A DNA stretch of 64,000 bases from Pararge aegeria (Eukaryota; Arthropoda; Insecta; Lepidoptera; Nymphalidae): the NCBI RefSeq assembly GCF_905163445.1, contig NC_053189.1:10186001-10250000 (forward strand), in the 5' to 3' direction. A program made the position numbers and the translations under genes. The notes beneath the pieces are model-generated. The model made no database searches and was not told where the DNA came from. It worked only from the letters and a program-made list of their open reading frames with translations. This document shows positions 1 to 10,424 of the stretch, in pieces. Position 1 is the stretch's first letter. Each line of letters starts with the position of its first letter.

Positions 1-5
1 TATGA

Positions 6-44
6 ATATATATATTTTTGAAAGTCAGTCAAAAATATATATAT
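6..44. repeat. Perfect AT-rich inverted repeat
   Basis: Two perfect 16-base arms (6-21 and 29-44) are separated by a 7-base loop. The arms are mostly alternating A and T followed by TTTTGA. It could form a hairpin or cruciform, or be the core of a small palindromic element. No target duplication was seen. Confidence 0.7.
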
Positions 45-1600
45 TTATACGTATGAAGTCTCAAAAAAAACTTACAGTAATTTAATAATAAGCTAGTCCC
101 ATAATGCGTTTTATAGTATTATTTTTAACGCGTTGCGTTAAATGATCAGAAGTCTAAAATGGTAGTGGGCTAACCAGATATTTGAAACTCATACCCTTAA
201 CATAATAATATTCCGGACACGATTTATTACTCCTTGTCATTTGTAGATGTAGATGTACCCTGATAGTATCAGATACTTTTCAAGTATAGAACCACTGATA
301 TGACACAGTAAAAAGAACCGTACATGCTTTACTTGGAAGCTTTAGTTTCCTTATATTTCTACCTAGCTACCCTTGAGTGGAACGACTGTAAACATAAAAA
401 AATACTGGCGCATTCAAACATAAAAACAAAATCTTCTTTAGCTTATAATAGATACCTACTATTTAAGTAATTTACGTGCCTGTGGAATGCCTACCTGCCT
501 TGCATTTTAAGTATCGTATCCCTTTATCGAAATTGCTATATTGTATTTATATTTTCTGCTATAAATGTGCATGCGCTCATTGTAATTAAAATGCTGCAAT
601 GATATTTATAAATCAATCGATTTCCTTATAGTTCCACAGGGGACCCTACCTTTAATTTAATCGAATACATCGACAATTCTCGCGGCGTCTATGCAATTCT
701 CTAATCGTGAAAGCGAAATCCCTAAAGGTTGAAATCGCATTGAAATGAAATCGAACGGTCCCTATTGTAGCCTACGTAGTTATCATCGTAATTATAATCA
801 AATGACGCAGTATGATTACCATAGAATCATACGTTCCTAATGGGGAATGCTACCGGCCTTGAAATACGTTGAATATGAAGAATGTAGCCATTTTGTTATA
901 ATTATTAGCATGTTTATTCTTCTGACCTATTTAAAACAAGCGGAAGATTTTAATGGGTCTGTATACGTACTCAGCTAGTGATTACGAGTGTGATCACAGA
1001 TATAATTGTGATTTTGAACACGATCAAATAGATAAAATTCATTGTATAATAACGACTACGAATACGTTACGTTGATTTCTTATATAGATTTTTGGCCCGT
1101 GGAATATAAAATGTAGTGTGATTGTATAATAACAATTTATAGTTTCTTTGTATTAGATACATACGTGCTGAATTGAGGACCACTTAATGTTTTGTGAGTC
1201 ATTACAAAAATAGGAACATTATTTATAAAAATAAAACGTTTAGACAAACACGGCGTAGGTATAGTCGCGAAAGAAAATCAAATAACGATATTAAACGGGT
1301 CTGCAGATATTTCCGTGTCACGAAGGGAAGTAGAGTGAAGTCTTCCGCTCCTACGTTCAATGGCGTGACGTCATTATATTGATCCCATTCTCTACTGTCA
1401 ATGCGCTTGGAGTAGGGCATTAAGCACGATGTATTGCGCGCGCAGCACCATAAACTTCCATATAAACTTAGAAAAATATTATTGAAAACACAATATAATA
1501 CAGAAAAAATTAATAGGAGACTTTAAAATAAATATTTTTCTTGGAAAATATTTACAATTATACAGTTTATGCTAAACTGGTAACACTTTCTAAAACACCC
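45..1600. other. No gene recognised
   Basis: This is AT-rich sequence with stops in all frames. The longest frame (1194-1382) has no recognisable family and overlaps an equally long frame on the other strand. It is probably upstream of, or intronic to, the candidate promoter at about 1.6 kb. Confidence 0.5.
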
Positions 1601-1609
1601 TTAGCAAAG

Positions 1610-2251
1610 GTAGAGTAGCGATTGCTCCGTAAGGGAAAATTGTGGCGCATGCGTGGAAAACATGGCGTCGCCCGACGACCTCACTGCAGGGTGAACCAGG
1701 CACGCACTGACTTCTAAAATTAAAGCTTTCCCTTTTGTAAAGTATAATTACAAAGTTTTACGTTTGAATTGTGATAAACCTTAGATAATATTTTAAATTA
1801 AAAACTTTATCATACATAAAATGTTTACACTACGGTTCAATGTTAATTATACATCTATAATTATAGTTAAAGTTAAAACCTGAGTGTGTTAAGTTATTTT
1901 GTACAAACGGTCAATCTGTTGCAATTTTAAAAGAGGTCAGTTATATTCAGTGAAATTTCAATAGGTGCGTGCCTGTATAGTATTAACCATCGGCAGCGTT
2001 CGGTGGCCTTCGTTCATTTCCGCGGTCCGCCTTCCAACCCTCGTAGAGATGCCTCTACGGGAACTCGAAAAAATCTTTACAATATTCCACATTTAATTTC
2101 CCTAAAATGGACTCAAGTACAAGTGAAAACGATATAAATATTGGTTGTTTAAGTTAAGTTTGTGTGTGTTTATTTTATAATTTTATAGTATTTAGTTCAG
2201 TGTTGTGTAGTAAACTGTGCTTACATTTGGTGCTGGTTGGAACATATAAAG
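1610..2251 (+). promoter_or_regulatory. Candidate promoter and 5'UTR exon
   Basis: CpG density rises here relative to the surroundings. The motif GGCGCATGCGTGG near 1643 resembles the NRF-1 (insect Ewg) site, and TCAGT initiator-like words occur near 1945 and 2193. The stretch ends at AAAG followed by GTAAAG, a good splice donor at 2252. That would give a noncoding exon joined by a 250-bp intron to the exon at 2502. The transcription start cannot be fixed from sequence. Inference only. Confidence 0.3.
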
Positions 2252-2501
2252 GTAAAGTTAGATTAAGTGCGTAACAACTCACGACATAAAGAGTTTCATA
2301 TTAAAATAAAAATAGTTAATTCAACCTGAATTGATCAAAATAAAAAATTAAATACGTACTTTTCATAAAATTTACAAAAATGCCTTAAGCTATATGTATT
2401 TAAGTAAAATACAGTACAGTAAATTTATCAATAGTTAGCATATATATGGTAACAAAACTTGGGAAGCTATCTGCAGTGACGTAATTGCTTTATTGTTACA
2501 G
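2252..2501 (+). other. Candidate 5'UTR intron (GT-AG, 250 bp)
   Basis: The segment begins GTAAAG and ends with a T-rich tract and ACAG. Its length and AT-rich content suit a small insect intron. It lies directly between the candidate 5'UTR exon and the exon carrying the ATG at 2532. Confidence 0.3.
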
Positions 2502-2531
2502 AGTACGCCATGAAGAACGTTGAGGACGACG

Positions 2532-2562
2532 ATGACTGAAAAAGAAGTCAATAGGATGTTGG
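2532..2562 (+). CDS. Candidate first coding exon (partial, 10 codons plus 1 base)
   Basis: An acceptor at 2501 (TTATTGTTACAG) opens a 61-bp exon ending in a strong donor, GTGAGT, at 2563. The ATG at 2532 starts the reading MTEKEVNRML and leaves one extra G, so the exon ends in phase 1. An upstream ATG in the same exon (2510) runs into a stop after nine codons and would be an upstream ORF. The protein family cannot be told from ten residues. The reason to believe it is the combination of acceptor, donor, start codon and the matching phase of the exon at 11304. The rest of the gene is not visible; a chance arrangement is possible. Confidence 0.4.
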
Positions 2563-3070
2563 GTGAGTCGACCCCTTTTACTTTCACTTTACTCTTCGGG
2601 TTAAGAGATTACATTTGTTTTATTTTACAGTTTTTACGTGAAGCTTTTGACAGTAACTAAAATAAGGTCTCGCAATACGATTTTTTTATTAAAATAATGA
2701 CGGTCACACTTCTAAACAGCTTTGGAAGTGAATAACAGTTATTTAAAAGAAATATACCATTGTAAAAAATCAAAGATTACCCCCTAATGTGTGAAATATA
2801 CAAAAAAAAAATAAGCGACGTTTTCAACTGTTTGAGAATTAGTGAAATTTGTATTTAATATTGTTATGTTAAATTAAAAAAAAAGGAAAGTCGAACGTGA
2901 GCTACTGACTCGCTACGAATCTTTTAATGTCGTCTGTCCACTGATAGTCTACGAATATTGCGTTTTCTGAGTCTTTACTCCAGCACCACGAAACTCCAAC
3001 GTACATCGGTAGTTGCTACGTCGGCTACAGTAGTTTTATAGATATGTTCATCCAGATTTTATCACTAACT
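2563..3070. other. No gene recognised; putative intron
   Basis: AT-rich sequence directly after the candidate donor. No repeat or coding signal was recognised. Confidence 0.4.
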
Positions 3071-3430
3071 GCCTCCTTCGTCTAGTGGTTCAACTACGAA
3101 GCACAAGTTCTTGGGTTCGATTCCCGAGTCAGGCCAAGAATAAGATATAAAGTATTTTCTTTAGAAATTCTTAATACAACAACTTCCAAACTCGGCCTAT
3201 ACCTACAAATGGTATCTACCACCATAGGGAGAGCACGTTAAGCTGTCGGTCCTGGTTATTATGACTCACGTGTAATAATTAATAGTTATAATTAATAGCT
3301 TACCCACCCGCGTTCAAGCAGCGTGGTGGGTCTGTGCTCTGAATGCTCCCTCTCATGACAGAGCAGACCGGTGCCCAGAAATGGGATATTAATTGGTTAG
3401 TGATGACTTGATAACATAATATATACATCG
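3071..3430 (+). mobile_element. SINE D copy, tRNA-derived head
   Basis: The head at 3071-3136 resembles a tRNA, with an A-box-like CGTCTAGTGGTTCAACTACG and a B box GGGTTCGATTCCC. It is followed by a body containing GAGAGCACGTTAAGC and a 3' part with GTGGGTCTG and GACAGAGCAGACC. Related stretches lie at 14345, 20032, 21548, 53150 and 56545, so this is a dispersed family transcribed by RNA polymerase III. It is not a functional tRNA gene, because the acceptor stem does not pair properly. Confidence 0.75.
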
Positions 3431-3569
3431 CATGCCGAGCATAGCCGTCCATTGTCCGCTGAGTTTTGTTAGCATTCTCGTAGCTACAATGTTTCGGAGC
3501 CAAAAGTCATGAATGCCAATACTCACTATTCAATCACTTTCGGCCACATTACTTTTAAGTTATTAGAGA

Positions 3570-3660
3570 GTTTTTTTTTTTTTGTTATTGATTTCCTCCT
3601 TATTTTTCCTTTATTTTCCTTACTTGGTGTTCAAATAAAGAGTATAAATAATAAATAAAT
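3570..3660 (+). mobile_element. LINE 3'-UTR tail remnant
   Basis: CTTGGTGTTCAAATAAAGAG followed by TATAAATAATAAATAAAT matches the end of the fragment at 54415-54595, which reads GTGGTGTACAAATAAAGTG. Both end in an AATAAA-rich simple repeat, as the 3' ends of many lepidopteran LINEs do. No coding part is left. Confidence 0.5.
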
Positions 3661-3664
3661 TGTA

Positions 3665-3890
3665 TTACAACCGATTTGAAGCGGCGATAGCGCATTGGTG
3701 TCGACATCACTTTTGGGGGGCTGAGTTCGAATCCCAGAGCGCAACTCTAACTTTTCTAAGTTATGTGCGTTGTAAGTAATTAAAATATAATAATATTACT
3801 TGCTTCTATGATATAGGAAAACATCGTGAGGAAACTTGCATGCCTGAGAGTCCTACAATCCGCACTGGGCCTACTGATTTTTGTGTTTTT
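3665..3890 (+). mobile_element. SINE A copy, tRNA-derived head
   Basis: The A-box-like GCGGCGATAGCGCATTGG and B-box-like GAGTTCGAATCCC (3680-3740) precede a body with AACATCGTGAGGAAACTTGC, ATGCCTGAGAG and CCGCACTGGGCC. The same body is found inverted at 50648-50830 and 51243-51560, and as fragments at 4757 and 5490. Confidence 0.7.
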
Positions 3891-4096
3891 TTTTATTGCA
3901 ATAACGTGTACTTTCTGTATACGTTAAAGCTCGGAGAGCAGCTAGTATAAATATTATTTTGAGAAAGTTTGCTATGGCAAAGACGATTAGCGATTTAGCG
4001 TTTCAGTACAACGTCGCGTGGAAACCGGGTATGGATTTAATATAACTGCCATATCCCTACCAGCCAACTAACGTTGCCATTTTAGACTACATCATT

Positions 4097-4141
4097 AAAA
4101 AATTTACCAATGGTATAAAAAGTACCATTGGTAAATTTTTT
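4097..4141. repeat. Perfect 19-bp inverted repeat
   Basis: The arms at 4097-4115 and 4123-4141 are perfect reverse complements around a 7-base loop (TAAAAAG). The right arm abuts the LINE tail that starts about 4131. The arms contain TTTACCAATGGTA. Confidence 0.85.
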
Positions 4142-4390
4142 CATGGCAACCTTTGCTTTGAAGCAAGCCGCTCCGCTTTGATCTCAGACAAGATAGAACA
4201 TTGATTGTTAAATTGTAAAATAACGTTGGAAAAGAGCAACTGCTGAGTTTCTTGTTGGGGGTTTTTTTCGGTAGGATCTGCATTTCGAAACGGTGGTAGA
4301 GTTACAACAAGCAGACATAGTTGATGTTTCAAAAATGCTTACGTTAGGCCCACTTGAAATAAATGAATTTAATCATTTGAAATTTTTGGA
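4131..4390 (+). mobile_element. 5'-truncated LINE 3' end
   Basis: The block with GAAAAGAGCAACTGCTGAGT, GGTAGGATCTGC and GGCCCACTTGAAATAAATGA matches the better copy at 20430-20865, which still encodes the C terminus of a reverse transcriptase protein. This copy has only 3'-UTR-like sequence and lacks an open frame. Confidence 0.7.
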
Positions 4391-4756
4391 TATGTGCTTG
4401 AATAAATAGCCAAGCTCGTGTATGGATCTCGTAACAGTGAAACTATACTCGTATAGTAGTATAGGTACTTATAGTACCTAGTGAACAGCAGTTCGCTGTG
4501 CGATACAATCGTAGGCAGCTTAAATCTAATTAAAATGATAGATGCAGCACCACTCCGGATGCGACGAAATCTATTCCATAGGCTTACTCGTGAATAAATG
4601 CCGTTTCACCGTTTTATATATTAATATTGACAGTTGTGATATGTAGAGTTATGGAAGACCTGAACCATAAATTCTCACTTGCCTTGCCTATACCATTCTA
4701 ATGGCCAGCGCACACCGATGACGAAGGGGCAGAGCATTTTACATTTTAATCATATT

Positions 4757-4900
4757 TTTATCATCATTGAGGCACATTTCTCCTCACAGTATGAGAAGGA
4801 TATAGGCAGTAGTCCACCAAACTTGCCTAGTCCGAATTGGCTGACTTAACAATATGGTGGAGAACTCACAGGCGGCATGCAGATTTACATGCAACATTAA
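4757..4900 (-). mobile_element. SINE A fragment
   Basis: CTCCTCACAGTATGAGAAGG, AGTCCACCAAACTTGCC and GGAGAACTCACAGGCGGCAT are the inverted body of SINE A, comparable with 51290-51400. The tRNA-like head is missing. Confidence 0.6.
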
Positions 4901-4926
4901 TTCATACGTGGTCACGTTAATTCATG

Positions 4927-5275
4927 TTTTTTTTTCAGATCAATTATAAGTTAACCCTTGTCTAAAATCTCGCCTCACGATGATGAATGTGATGATGCAA
5001 TTTAACATGAGGGCGGGCTAAACTGTTGGGATTAGTTATACTAAACTGATATCTATAATCGGTTTCTAAGCAACATTTCACTAAAACGCTAAAATCCTTG
5101 GCGGCACGTTTTTGTCGGTAGGGTGGTATCATAAGAGCCAGAGCAGCCTAGAGAAATTCTGAAATTATAGAACATCTGGATATTTGTATAATTGCATCTG
5201 GCGGGAATTGATCCCGGGACCTGCCACATTATAAGACCACAGCGCTCACCACTGCGCCAGGGAGGTCGCCTAGAT
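4927..5275 (-). mobile_element. SINE C copy, near full length
   Basis: Read on the minus strand, the head (5275 down to 5200) carries CTGGCGCAGTGGTGAGCG and the B-box-like GGTCCCGGGATCAATTCCCG. The body has CGACAAAAACGTGCCGCCAA, and the end is GATCTG with an A run near 4935. Other copies are at 7110, 7915, 15890 and 43222. It may extend to about 5310, where GCACACCGAGG follows. Confidence 0.75.
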
Positions 5276-5489
5276 AAACTGCTCTGCCATCCTCGGTGTG
5301 CGTTGACCTTTTAACGCATCAATATGTATAGGTTGGTAGGTGTTAACTACTTCGTTCATATATTTATTCCTATTTGTTTTACTATAAACGATTTTTCAAA
5401 TCCTTTCGAATAATTGGCGCGTTGAAACAACTCAGCACTATTTTTTTTAGCAAATAAATATACGTACTGTTATTAGTAGTATTTCATTA

Positions 5490-5602
5490 TTCAACGGAGA
5501 AGGTAAACAACGTGAGGTAACCTGCATGCCTGAGAGTTCTCCATAATGTTGTGAAAGCGTGTGAAGCGGGCACCTCCAATATTGGGCCGGTTATGGTATA
5601 TT
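5490..5602 (+). mobile_element. SINE A 3' fragment
   Basis: AACGTGAGGTAACCTGCATG and CCTGAGAGTTCTCCATAATG match the 3' body of SINE A in the same orientation as 3830-3890. It ends near ATTGGGCC. Confidence 0.55.
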
Positions 5603-7105
5603 TATTTATTTATAAGCTTTTTAAGCGAAACAAACAGTTCTATTACACATAAAAGTAATGCCGTATTTTTATATCACATAAAACAATGAAGTTTCCGCAA
5701 CTTAGTTATACATATAATACGATAACATTAAACACAATTGCTTAGGAATAAGTACAAGCGAAAATTAAACAAACAAAGAAAAAAAAATTTAATTGAAACA
5801 AAAAAGAAAAACAAAAACTTCAAAGCTTATAATACTTATTTAGCCATACTAAATTTCGTAAAAGAAAATAAAAAAATAATAAATTTTCTAAATATACATT
5901 ACGCATATTGTGAAAATGGTACAATAGAAGTACTTTAATATTTTAACAATCTGGTGATGTAGTTGAAAAGTCATTGTATCATGGCTTCAGTCAACATGGA
6001 CCAGCCCAGTTTGGTCTCGCATCTGGTTAGATTGGACTCGATAAGCAGGCAAGAAATAGGTTGATCATTATTTGTTGAGCAGAAATATTTGTATCATTAT
6101 TTGTTACGTACCAGCTAATATATGACAAGTATGCTTGATATGAGGTCTATGCACCCTGATCACATATTTATAATCGGCACGTACCGACGGCTATACTGAT
6201 TACCGCTACATTGAAATAGATATACAACTACCTAGTTTATTCTTAACTGTTGCTTTGCCATAACACACCTGCCCTTCAAAGGTATCAGAAGTTTCAACAT
6301 TTAAATGGTGGCTTATTATAGCAAGTAAATCATTCACAGCACATTGAGTGCTGGCCTTAGTGACCTGAGTGTAAATCAATAATGTAAACATAAACATTGC
6401 AAATAATACGTGCGTATTGGGTTAAATAATACTGCTGCAAGTTTATCCGTACAGTTTTATTCATAAAAAATGTATAAACGCATGTGGCATACAGTTTTAG
6501 CCTTATTAATAAATCAAGGCTCCCGGAGCGCAAATATTGGTACCTAGTGATGTTTTAAGAGATACGTCTCCGCAGTCATACGCGTTGCCTCGGTTTTAAT
6601 AGACTCGTGGGATGATGTCGAAGTGGGCTGTGATAACCTGCAGATAAACTAAGAACTCACTGGATATATTGGATAAACTTGAGCGCACAATAGGTGCAGT
6701 GTTTATTGTTACCGTGATCGTATAGGTTATGTGGCACGTAGTGTTTGTTCTACACAAAATATGTTTGAAGTTCGTACTACGTAATAACATTAAAGACAGA
6801 TTGAAGAGAACAGTGTTAAAATTGAACCTAAGGAGGAGGAAGAAAGGAAAAAAACTTGAGTGTAGGTAACGCGTAATTGATAAGATACCGAGATAGTCTT
6901 GTGATCAAAGAAGATGATCGGGTTGGTTCTATGCTTTGTTGCCAAGATAATAGACCTGGCTCTGAGTGCTTATTCCGCGGATTGTACGGAACGTTATGAA
7001 TTTTTACACAGAAAAAGAAGGCGTAGGAAAGCTAGCCAAGGTAGTGTATATATATTTTTTTATCGTTTAAAGGAAAATTTTATATCAAAACTTTTTCACT
7101 AACTA
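5603..7105. other. No gene recognised
   Basis: AT-rich sequence. A 66-codon Lys/Asn-rich frame at 5738-5938 sits in an A-rich tract and looks compositional, not coding. No splice-bounded exon or repeat was recognised. Confidence 0.5.
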
Positions 7106-7109
7106 TTAG

Positions 7110-7425
7110 CAAAATTTTGACCTCCTCTCTAGTGCAGAGGCATGCGCTGTGGGAGGACCGGGTCGGGAAATATGGGAATAATTTAATTTTCTCTGGTCTG
7201 GTTGGGTGGAGGTAGTTTTACGTAGGCTTGTTACCATTTTACCGACAAAGACGTGCTGCAAAACAATTCAGCGTTCCGAAATTATACCGCGTAAGAGCCG
7301 ATTAGGGGTATGGCTTCGATATAACTGTCAACCCCTAACTGGTGAGCCTGCGACCATCAAAGACTGCATCGCTACTCATCGCACTTGGGTGAGGGATAGC
7401 TCGTGGTGGAATAAAAAAAAACTTT
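7110..7425 (+). mobile_element. SINE C copy, diverged
   Basis: It carries CTCTAGTGCAGAGGCATGCG as a diverged A box, then ACCGACAAAGACGTGCTGC, CCGATTAGGGGTATGGCTTC and ACTGCATCGCTACTCATCGC, ending in AATAAAAAAAA near 7416. A 108-codon open frame over it (7206-7532) is an accident of the repeat. Confidence 0.7.
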
Positions 7426-7525
7426 GTGGAGAACAGATCGCGTTGCATGAGATTTGTACTCGTCTAAGCCACATCGATGGCTATCCTCAGCATAAAATTG
7501 GAGAATCCGGGATCTCCTACGAATA

Positions 7526-7780
7526 TAAATAAATAAATATACTACGACAATACATACATCGCCATCTAGTCCCTTCCTAGTTCCCTAGTAGTACAAAGAT
7601 AACTGATGAATAATTTTATGAATAATATACATAAATACTTATAATATTTAGATAAACACCCAACACTGAAAAACATTCATGTTTCATTTCATTCACACAG
7701 ACATTGTCTAGTTGTGGGAATCGAACCCACGGCCTTGGACTCAGAAAGCAGGGTCGCTGCCCACTGCGCCAATCGGCCGA
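7526..7780 (-). mobile_element. SINE B copy, full length
   Basis: On the minus strand it begins with the tRNA-like head CGGCCGATTGGCGCAGTGGG, with the B box GGGTTCGATTCCC, and ends in an AAAT-rich tail near 7526-7550. Other copies are at 18513, 27943 and 50565, all in the same orientation. The head type (Metulj-like tRNA SINE) is common in butterflies; that assignment is from memory. Confidence 0.8.
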
Positions 7781-8011
7781 TTCCTGCGGTACTCATCTCG
7801 CTATAGAGTATGAATACCTGATCCTTTGTTGTCTCATTACAATGGGATACATATACATGTATTACGTGATATAATACAAAAGATAAATATAAAACTTAGC
7901 CGATAAACATATTCTGGTGAGATGCCGTGTAGAATACGATTAGGAGTTTAAAATACTGTCATACCCCCAATTTTTACTGCTACCATCTTAAACTGCATCA
8001 TGACTTACTAG

Positions 8012-8215
8012 CAGTGGAGTGCATAGAGGGATTGCACAGGGTATGCAGGTGATATAAAATGAAGAAAATCTCCAGTACGAGTTTTAAAAACTTAAGGGTA
8101 GGCGTTTTATAACTCTTACAATGCCTATCCTTGAGTTTTTTATAACTCGTACTGCAGATTTTCTTCATTTTATATCATCTGCATGCCCTGTGCATATCCT
8201 CTATGCACGCCACTG
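8012..8215. mobile_element. hAT-type MITE, copy 1 (204 bp)
   Basis: The ends are inverted: CAGTGGAGTGCATAGAG on the left and its near-complement CTCTATGCACGCCACTG on the right. About 90 bases of each side pair, so almost the whole element folds. Flanking 8-mers CTTACTAG (8004-8011) and CTTACCAG (8216-8223) differ at one base and fit an 8-bp hAT target duplication. It has no coding capacity. A related copy is at 41685-41867. Confidence 0.85.
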
Positions 8216-8216
8216 C

Positions 8217-8390
8217 TTACCAGCAAGGCTGCCATGGGCAAGACACAAAAATTATATCCCCCGATTATATCTCCTGACAAGGAATAAAACTAACGTGTCC
8301 ACCTGCCAAAGCACGGTAGCAGGGAATGGGAGAAGTGATATATTTTTATCCTTTCTCATGGAAGAAAAAATTCTCCTGCCCATCGTGTGA
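8217..8390. mobile_element. Foldback element, short copy
   Basis: Left CAGCAAGGCTGCCATGGGCA and right TTCTCCTGCCCATCGTG are rough complements. The internal words ATTATATC and AACGTGT match 43260-43350 of the larger element. It lies inside the SINE C copy, immediately beside the hAT MITE. Confidence 0.55.
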
Positions 8391-8435
8391 GATTGAAGTC
8401 AAAAGCCAACTTGGAATAAATAAAAGGATACGGCC

Positions 8436-9580
8436 TGTGCCAAATAGTGGGACATTAAAATGCTGAGGAAAATAAGAGATGATGATTAAATTTTTATAAA
8501 TCGGTTTTAATATTCATACAATATTAAAGTAAGTACGGAAGTACATGTACACCAAGTTATAAACACACGTAACGAAGGAAGCCCTTGACCATGACATTAT
8601 GATATCGGATTTCATACAACGACATCTGGCTTCGCTTTATTGCAATAGGTAGAGGCGATGTTTGTGTTGTACACTGGCACAGTGATCATTGAACAAACAT
8701 CGATCACTCAGTTCATTTAGATCACACTAGATGGCATTACTTCACGTTCACCAGACAATATTTCAATTAATCGAAGCACGCAACGTAAGCCCAGTGAAAG
8801 TGGTGAAAATATACCAATGTTAACCATAATAATATGCATGTATAGATTCTTTGATAGTTTTTTTTTTGTATCGGAAAAGTAGGTTATTTTAATAGGCAAT
8901 ATTGGACCTAACTCTTCTCATATTAAAGTCGTAAATTCCGTTTTACAGATATCCTATTGATTCACATAATGTCATCTAGGGGTCTAGGGACTTTGACTGT
9001 AATAGTAGAAGTTGCATATAGGAACACGAGCCTTAATACTGTGTTTCGATTCCGTATCAAAGTTTCGATTGTTGTTAACAGTATTCCGTATCACAGTTTT
9101 TTAATGGTATCGTAACGATAATCCTAGTAAATTTAAAAATACACTTCTAAAACTTAAAAAGACATATCTAAAAAAAAAGACACGATTTGCTAGCAGTCCG
9201 ACCAAAAGAGAGCACCTACATTTGAAGAAGTTTAAGTAAAATCCTATAAGCAGTGACAAGGGATATGGAAATGCCAATAGATATTCATATATCTTATTTA
9301 AAACAAGCTATTTGACTTTTCCATAACCGAGTAGCCTGAGTTGAAATTATTTGCAACGAAAATAAAACTATCAAAGCTATGTATGTAAGCCTTTTTAACG
9401 GTATACTACGCTATATAATTACTTAAATTAATATAGTGGTAATAAAATTATATTAGACCGAATAATGTTAGTTAATAGTAAACTTAGGTGAAAATAGATT
9501 AATTAAGGTAGAATAGAATGAAAGTTGCTTCTAAGGGGGATTAAATATTATTTACTGCACTTTAAAGATGTTTATCAAGG
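8436..9580. other. No gene recognised
   Basis: AT-rich. A frame of 60 codons (8717-8899, minus) has no family resemblance. A small SINE D-like scrap (GGCCTGTGCC) lies near 8432. Confidence 0.45.
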
Positions 9581-9585
9581 TATAT

Positions 9586-9918
9586 CATTTAATAAATAAA
9601 ACAGACGTTCATAAATAAAAGCAACGTAAGCCTTTGCTAATGAACTTGTTGGTATAAGGTACAGCCTGAAAATAATAAAATTACAATGATAATTGAACAA
9701 AATAAAGAAGTATAGGGGTGATTACACTATGTACCTACCTACTACTATGTATCGAATGGGGTACCTAGTTATTTCATTTATGAACATTATTATTACAGTC
9801 TTCCATAAATAATAGCAACGTTAACCGTAACTAATGAACTTGACAGTACGAATACAAGTGAAAATAGAATAATGATGAACGAACATAATGAAAAATAGGG
9901 GTGATTACACTATGTACC
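9586..9918. repeat. Diverged tandem duplication, about 183-bp period
   Basis: Two units share TAGGGGTGATTACACTATGT at 9713 and 9896, plus CTAATGAACTTG, CATAAATAA.AGCAACGT and a gapped AAAATA.AAT core. A third, more decayed unit may start near 9470 (AAACTTAGGTGAAAATAGA). Neither unit is coding. Confidence 0.65.
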
Positions 9919-9936
9919 TTCACATTATGTATAAAG

Positions 9937-10420
9937 TGCGCTTAACATCTTGCTTTGCGAGGTCATTCACTTAGCCTCATATTATTAAACCTTGCTTGCA
10001 AATGTACCGTTAAGTTTTGGACTGAGAAAAATGAGATCGCAAATAATCGCAGACATATGTCGCCATTTCTGAAAACTATTATATTTATTTCGTTTTGAAC
10101 ATCCTATCCTTCAAAAATTGGGTCAGTATCTTCTGAAATATAAGGCTGTATGAGTACAAGGTAAATAAATATTAAAACAACATATTTTCACGTGAGACTC
10201 GATAAGTTTATTTATTCATTCGAGTGTATAATTTATTTCACTCCGACATTATAATATGATATATGTATCTCCTCGTTGCCTTGTTGTATCTTCTTGCTGA
10301 TGTATTTAAGCAATATCAAAGTCAGGTATTATAATTTTAAGGCGTATATTGTTCGCCCCTTCTATTTAGTTTCAAATCGTGTTTACCGCAAAAAAAAAAC
10401 AAGGTGACGACGAGCACCGG
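9937..10420. other. No gene recognised
   Basis: AT-rich sequence leading into the CpG-richer block at 10.43 kb. Nothing identifiable. Confidence 0.45.
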
Positions 10421-10424
10421 AGTG

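Larger units (their letters stand above)
7915..8435 (+). mobile_element. SINE C 3' part, with two nested insertions
   Basis: GATGCCGTGTAGAATACGAT and CTACCATCTTAAACTGCATC at 7921-8000 continue after 8388 with TGAGATTGAAGTC and an AATAAA-rich end. Between them lie an hAT MITE (8012-8215) and the remains of a foldback element (about 8217-8387), related to 43249-43774. The tRNA-like head is absent. Confidence 0.7.

Noticed and set aside
3071..3136. Possible functional tRNA gene
   Set aside because: It has A-box and B-box-like words, but no properly pairing acceptor stem, and it is followed by a repeat body found elsewhere in the window. It is a SINE head.
5738..5938. Lys/Asn-rich 66-codon frame
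   Set aside because: Sits in an A-rich tract; amino acid content follows base composition and no motif is present.
7206..7532. 108-codon + strand open frame
   Set aside because: It lies over a diverged SINE C copy (CCGACAAAGACGTGC, ATTAGGGGTATGGC words). The reading is an accident of the repeat.
7716..7780. Possible minus-strand tRNA gene
   Set aside because: The same head occurs at 28080 and 50890 with a common body, so it is SINE B and not a tRNA gene.
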